Shown here in pieces: positions 60,557 to 64,000 of a stretch of 64,000 nt of DNA. The DNA lies in the NCBI GenBank assembly GCA_017936785.1, contig JAGBEV010000044.1, forward strand, positions 1-64,000, read 5' to 3'. Under the pieces are notes generated by a model that worked only from the letters and a program-made list of their open reading frames with translations, was not told the DNA's origin and made no database searches. Within the stretch, counting starts at the first letter, position 1; each line of letters opens with the position of its first letter. The stretch comes from Lachnospiraceae bacterium (GTDB lineage Bacteria; Bacillota; Clostridia; Lachnospirales; Lachnospiraceae). The translations under genes were made by a program, and so were the position numbers.

Positions 60557-61699
60557 ATGAAAAGAGTGAGCAAAAAGACTCTTCGTCATCTGCTTGGAAT
60601 CTGTAGTTTCCTTCTGGCATTTATGATGATGAGCACTGTTGCAGAAGCGGCGGGTACGGATTTAAATGTTGGTGCAGCCGCAGTTCTTAATTCTGATGAA
60701 TCAGATAAAAATGAAAAAAGTGATGTAGCGGTAACCGCCGGCGCAGTTGTAAGCGAATCAGTTGCAGTAAAGATTGATGAGCCTGCAGCAGAAGAGAATC
60801 AGGAGGAAACAGAGCCTGAGGAAGAAGAGACAGAAGAAGTAGAAGAGACCGCCGGACAGCTGGTCATGGCAAATGTGGATAACAGTGTGAATGTCAGAGA
60901 AGCAGCAGGCGAGGATGCACCGGTAGCAGGAAAATTATTTAAAAACTGCAGCGGCATCATTTTAGAGCAGACAGAAGGATGGACGAAGATCCAGAGCGGA
61001 AATCTGACAGGATGGGTCAGCAATGACTATTTGATCTTCGGTGAAGAAGCACAGGCAATGGCAGAAGAAGTGGGTTCCCTGAAAGCCACAGTTTTGACAG
61101 ATGCTTTGAGAGTCAGAAAAGAAGCCAGTGAAGAAGCAGGTGTTTATAAGCTTGCTAAAAAAGGTGAAGTATTAGATGCAGTGGAAGAGCTGGGTCAGTG
61201 GGTATCCGTACAGGTAGATGATGAGACTGTAGGTTATGTATCCGCAGAATATGTTTCCGTGGAGTTTGCAACAGATCACGGCAAAACATCCCAGGAGATT
61301 GCTGATGAAGAAAGAGCAAAGGAACTTGCAAAGTTAAGCCGGAATCAGGGCGCAGTTCCTACCAGCGTTTCTGATGTGACTTTACTTGCAGCATTGATCC
61401 AGGCAGAAGCAGGCAACCAGCCTTATGAAGGCAAGCTGGCAGTAGGCGCAGTAGTTATGAACCGTGTGAGAAGCGGTGGATATCCCAATTCCGTTATTGA
61501 TGTTATTACGGCACCGGGACAGTTCCCGCCGGCAACAAACGGTACGGTAGCTGCTATTGCTGCAAGAGGACCTTCCTCTTCCTGTATGCAGGCAGCACAG
61601 GCGGCTGTTGACGGTCAGACCAATGTAGGAAGCGCTACGCATTTCGGTCGTGTAGGAAAAGCTTCAGGAGTGGTGATCGGCAGTCATGTATTCTACTAG
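60557..61699 (+). CDS. Secreted SH3 - SleB-type cell-wall hydrolase
   Basis: The 380-residue protein has a signal peptide (HLLGICSFLLAFMMMSTVAEA), a Glu-rich linker (about 75-100), two bacterial SH3 domains (about 105-165 and 175-235) that bind wall peptides, and a SleB/CwlJ hydrolase domain (about 274-380; LAALIQAEAGNQPYEGKLAV, VGSATHFGR). SleB-type enzymes are lytic transglycosylases used in spore germination or wall turnover. I chose the ATG at 60557, which has GGAGG 7 nt upstream. It has its own promoter and terminator. Confidence 0.93.
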   Translation: MKRVSKKTLRHLLGICSFLLAFMMMSTVAEAAGTDLNVGAAAVLNSDESDKNEKSDVAVTAGAVVSESVAVKIDEPAAEENQEETEPEEEETEEVEETAGQLVMANVDNSVNVREAAGEDAPVAGKLFKNCSGIILEQTEGWTKIQSGNLTGWVSNDYLIFGEEAQAMAEEVGSLKATVLTDALRVRKEASEEAGVYKLAKKGEVLDAVEELGQWVSVQVDDETVGYVSAEYVSVEFATDHGKTSQEIADEERAKELAKLSRNQGAVPTSVSDVTLLAALIQAEAGNQPYEGKLAVGAVVMNRVRSGGYPNSVIDVITAPGQFPPATNGTVAAIAARGPSSSCMQAAQAAVDGQTNVGSATHFGRVGKASGVVIGSHVFY

Positions 61700-61741
61700 A
61701 ATATCTGCAGCAGTAAAGTAAATTGAAAAGAAATCATGGAG

Positions 61742-61772
61742 GGAGCATTCGTTTATACGGATGCTTCTTTTT
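61742..61772 (+). terminator. Intrinsic terminator after the SleB-type gene
   Basis: An 11-bp stem with two G:U pairs (arms 61742-61752 and 61757-61767) and a TTAT loop is followed by five T. Confidence 0.85.
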
Positions 61773-61932
61773 ATGGGAAAAATATATATCCGGCAGAAAT
61801 AAAAAGGGAAAGAATCAACTGTAAGTTGCGACTTGAAGCACCTAAATTTCTACAAGGTATTTTTCTGCCATTCATTGAATATTTTATTGAAATATAGTAT
61901 GATGGGAATACTACAAAGGGGAGGAAAGGAGA

Positions 61933-62400
61933 ATGGATATGACAACAGTATTTGGTGTATCGGCTATTTTGTTCTGGCTGGCTGTGATGGTGCTTATGCT
62001 CATTATAGAGATCATTACATTGGGGCTTACGACCATCTGGTTTGCAGGCGGCGCACTGGTCGCCTTTGTGCTTGCAATGCTGAATGCTCCGCTCATGGTG
62101 CAGATTTTTGCCTTTTTAATCGTTTCATTGATATTATTGATGTTTACAAGACCTATTGCGGTGAAATATTTTAATAAAGACAGAGTGAAAACAAATGTGG
62201 AAACCATGATAGGCAGGCAGGCTATTGTAGTCAGTGAGGTTGATAACCTTCAGGGAATAGGCCGTGTGACCGTAGGCGGTCAGGAATGGTCTGCACGTAC
62301 CGTACAGGACGGAATTACACTGCCTGTAGGAGCAGTTGTAATCATAAAAGAAGTAAAAGGCGTAAAACTAATCGTAGAAGAAAGAAAAGAGGAAAACTAA
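61933..62400 (+). CDS. NfeD-family membrane protein
   Basis: The 155-residue protein has three membrane segments (about 5-75), a Gly-rich WFAGGALVAFVLA segment, and a C-terminal OB-fold (about 85-150: IGRQAIVVSEVDNLQGIGRVTVGGQEWSAR). This is the short NfeD type, which partners with SPFH proteins such as the one encoded next. The gene ends one base before the next ATG, indicating tight coupling. GGAGAATGG precedes the ATG. The pair is thought to organise membrane microdomains. Confidence 0.93.
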   Translation: MDMTTVFGVSAILFWLAVMVLMLIIEIITLGLTTIWFAGGALVAFVLAMLNAPLMVQIFAFLIVSLILLMFTRPIAVKYFNKDRVKTNVETMIGRQAIVVSEVDNLQGIGRVTVGGQEWSARTVQDGITLPVGAVVIIKEVKGVKLIVEERKEEN

Positions 62401-63327
62401 ATGGGAGCATTGGTAGGTATCATTATTTTAATTGTTATTGTAATCTGGGTATTGGCATCTTGTATCAAGATCGTACCCCAGGCACACGCATATGTAGTTG
62501 AAAGATTGGGAGCATATCAGGGCACCTGGTCTGTAGGACTTCATTTCAAGACACCGTTTATTGATAAGATCGCAAAGAAAGTATTATTAAAAGAGCAGGT
62601 CGTTGATTTTGCTCCGCAGCCGGTTATTACCAAGGATAACGTTACTATGAGAATCGACACCATCGTATTTTTCCAGATCACCGATCCTAAGCTTTATGCT
62701 TATGGTGTTGAGAACCCTATCATGGCAATCGAAAACCTGACAGCAACAACCCTTCGTAATATCATCGGTGAAATGGAACTGGATCAGACCCTGAATTCCA
62801 GAGAGATCATCAATGCAAAGATGAGCAGTACCCTTGACGTGGCTACAGACCCCTGGGGTATCAAAGTAAATCGTGTTGAGTTAAAGAACATCATTCCTCC
62901 TGCAGGCATTCAGGATGCAATGGAGAAACAGATGAAGGCAGAACGTGAACGTCGTGAAGCTATCCTTCGTGCAGAAGGTGAGAAGAAATCCACAGTCTTA
63001 GTTGCAGAAGGTCAGAAAGAATCTGCGATCCTGGAAGCACAGGCTGAAAAAGAAGCTGCTATCCTTCGTGCAGAAGCCCAGAAGGAAAAGATGATCCGTG
63101 AAGCGGAAGGTCAGGCTGAGGCGATCATGAAAGTACAGCAGGCTACAGCAGACGGTATTAAAATGTTAAAAGAAGCAGGTGCAGACGAAGCCGTTCTTCA
63201 GTTAAAGAGTCTGGAAGCATTCGGCAAAGCCGCAGACGGCAAAGCAACCAAGATCATTATCCCATCGGATATTCAGGGTGTTGCAGGTCTTGCTACAAGC
63301 CTTAAAGAAATTATCACAGAGAAATAA
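62401..63327 (+). CDS. SPFH/Band 7 (stomatin-like) membrane protein
   Basis: The 308-residue protein has an N-terminal membrane segment, then the SPFH domain (VVERLGAYQGTWSVGLHFK, VDFAPQPVITKDNVTMRIDT, LRNIIGEMELDQTLNSREII), followed by an Ala/Glu-rich helix (about 175-265) of the flotillin/stomatin type. It probably oligomerises at the membrane with the NfeD protein encoded directly upstream. No protease domain is present. The start is directly after the NfeD stop. A terminator follows. Confidence 0.94.
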   Translation: MGALVGIIILIVIVIWVLASCIKIVPQAHAYVVERLGAYQGTWSVGLHFKTPFIDKIAKKVLLKEQVVDFAPQPVITKDNVTMRIDTIVFFQITDPKLYAYGVENPIMAIENLTATTLRNIIGEMELDQTLNSREIINAKMSSTLDVATDPWGIKVNRVELKNIIPPAGIQDAMEKQMKAERERREAILRAEGEKKSTVLVAEGQKESAILEAQAEKEAAILRAEAQKEKMIREAEGQAEAIMKVQQATADGIKMLKEAGADEAVLQLKSLEAFGKAADGKATKIIIPSDIQGVAGLATSLKEIITEK

Positions 63328-63357
63328 GGAATGGAAGAGTCCATTTGCAGGTAAATG

Positions 63358-63393
63358 GGATTCGGCACAGGGATTTGTGCCGAATCCTTTTCT
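63358..63393 (+). terminator. Intrinsic terminator after the SPFH gene
   Basis: GGATTCGGCACA (63358-63369) and TGTGCCGAATCC (63376-63387) form a perfect 12-bp stem, followed by TTTTCT. Confidence 0.93.
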
Positions 63394-63541
63394 ATTGCCG
63401 GGAATGTTTAGAGATTTGAAAGGAATGGTTGCCGGGGACAAATACTTGCAACAAAAGGACGGATAAGTTAAGATAGAAAAAGAGCGGTTTGACAGCTCTG
63501 AATAACCGGGTGCATGCAGACACCCAAGGGGAGGATTTGAA

Positions 63542-64000
63542 ATGGTAGATTTAAAAGGACGTCATTTTTTGAAGCTGTTGGATTATACACCGGAGGAGAT
63601 TACTTATTTGCTGGATCTGGCAGCCGAGCTTAAAGATAAAAAGAAAAAAGGGATTCCTGTAGATACTTTAAGGGGGAAAAACGTAGCGTTGATCTTTGAA
63701 AAGACCAGTACGCGTACCAGATGTTCCTTTGAAGTGGCAGCGCATGATCTGGGAATGGGAACAACCTATTTAGACCCCTCAGGCTCCCAGATCGGTAAGA
63801 AAGAAAGCATTGCGGATACTGCAAGGGTTCTGGGAAGAATGTATGAAGGTATTGAATACCGTGGATTTGAGCAGGAAATCGTAGAAGAGCTGGCAAGATA
63901 TGCGAAAGTTCCCGTATGGAACGGACTGACCAATGAATTTCACCCCACACAGATGCTTGCGGACCTTTTGACCATCAGGGAACATTTGGGAGATTTAAAG
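63542..64000 (+). CDS. argF: Ornithine carbamoyltransferase, N-terminal part, cut by window edge
   Basis: The frame opens at an ATG with GGGGAGG 9 nt upstream and is still open at the last base, giving 153 residues. The carbamoyl-phosphate site STRTR (residues 56-60, in [12 protein letters not shown]), [21 protein letters not shown] and the HPTQ motif near the end identify ornithine carbamoyltransferase. It forms citrulline from ornithine in arginine synthesis, or works backwards in arginine catabolism. Which role applies cannot be told because the downstream genes are outside the window. Confidence 0.92.
   Translation, partial: MVDLKGRHFLKLLDYTPEEITYLLDLAAELKDKKKKGIPVDTLRGKNVALIFEKTSTRTRCSFEVAAHDLGMGTTYLDPSGSQIGKKESIADTARVLGRMYEGIEYRGFEQEIVEELARYAKVPVWNGLTNEFHPTQMLADLLTIREHLGDLK

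Overview
The window looks like a chromosome segment from a low-to-mid GC anaerobic Firmicute, most likely a Lachnospiraceae (Clostridia) relative. This is inferred from the strong AGGAGG-type ribosome binding sites, frequent TTG starts, an S-box (SAM-I) leader before metK, HPr with the regulatory Ser46, a SleB-type wall hydrolase and a FucO-type alcohol dehydrogenase. The genus cannot be told from the sequence alone. No tRNA, rRNA, CRISPR array, integrase or intact insertion sequence was seen.

Layout. 1-2163: end of a PTS-linked sugar-phosphate dehydrogenase operon with its own HPr and enzyme I. 2429-6194: an AT-rich accessory stretch (NERD-HRDC protein, DUF2971 protein, HEPN-motif protein), then a YqxD/YaiI protein. 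6169-11368 (minus): two-component system plus ABC exporter. 11565-14241: DNA glycosylase, YjbR protein, a long palindromic repeat element and an SNF-type sodium symporter. 14408-22866: two EAL proteins (one fused to a FIST sensor) around SUFU, ArsC-like, DUF2798 and PadR-HAAS genes. 23021-24739: ferritin-like protein and FucO. 24740-30647: a decaying AT-rich block with single-base frameshifts, small exported proteins and lipoproteins. 30774-37171: thioredoxin reductase, M18 aminopeptidase, and a glycosyltransferase/membrane-protein pair. 37172-37769: a very strong leader hairpin and the second copy of the palindromic element. 37770-42713: LrgAB and a MoxR/VWA/LRR operon. 42881-49759: nucleotidyltransferase, hemolysin III, a small alarmone synthetase, coiled-coil protein, flavin reductase and LysM-G5-M23 peptidase. 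49882-64000: mostly housekeeping (murA, HD-GYP, SAM riboswitch-metK, dnaE, pfkA, TrmH-type methyltransferase, proC, SH3-SleB hydrolase, NfeD-SPFH pair, start of argF).

The observation most worth following is a pair of interspersed elements (12594-12863 and 37456-37733). They share a nearly identical inner core but have completely different outer arms. In each copy the arms are 51-53 nt long and self-complementary (perfect in copy 1, one G:U in copy 2). Two internal hairpins keep GGA-containing loops while both sides of their stems change together. This is what a structured RNA, or an element whose arms are copied by inversion, would look like. I do not recognise the family. Other leads are three single-base frameshifts within 3 kb (two at homopolymer runs), a leader with two mutually exclusive folds, a 29-bp perfect leader hairpin, and a NERD/DUF2971/HEPN cluster.

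The window also carries three apparent c-di-GMP hydrolases (EAL, FIST-EAL, HD-GYP) but no GGDEF domain that looks catalytically intact.
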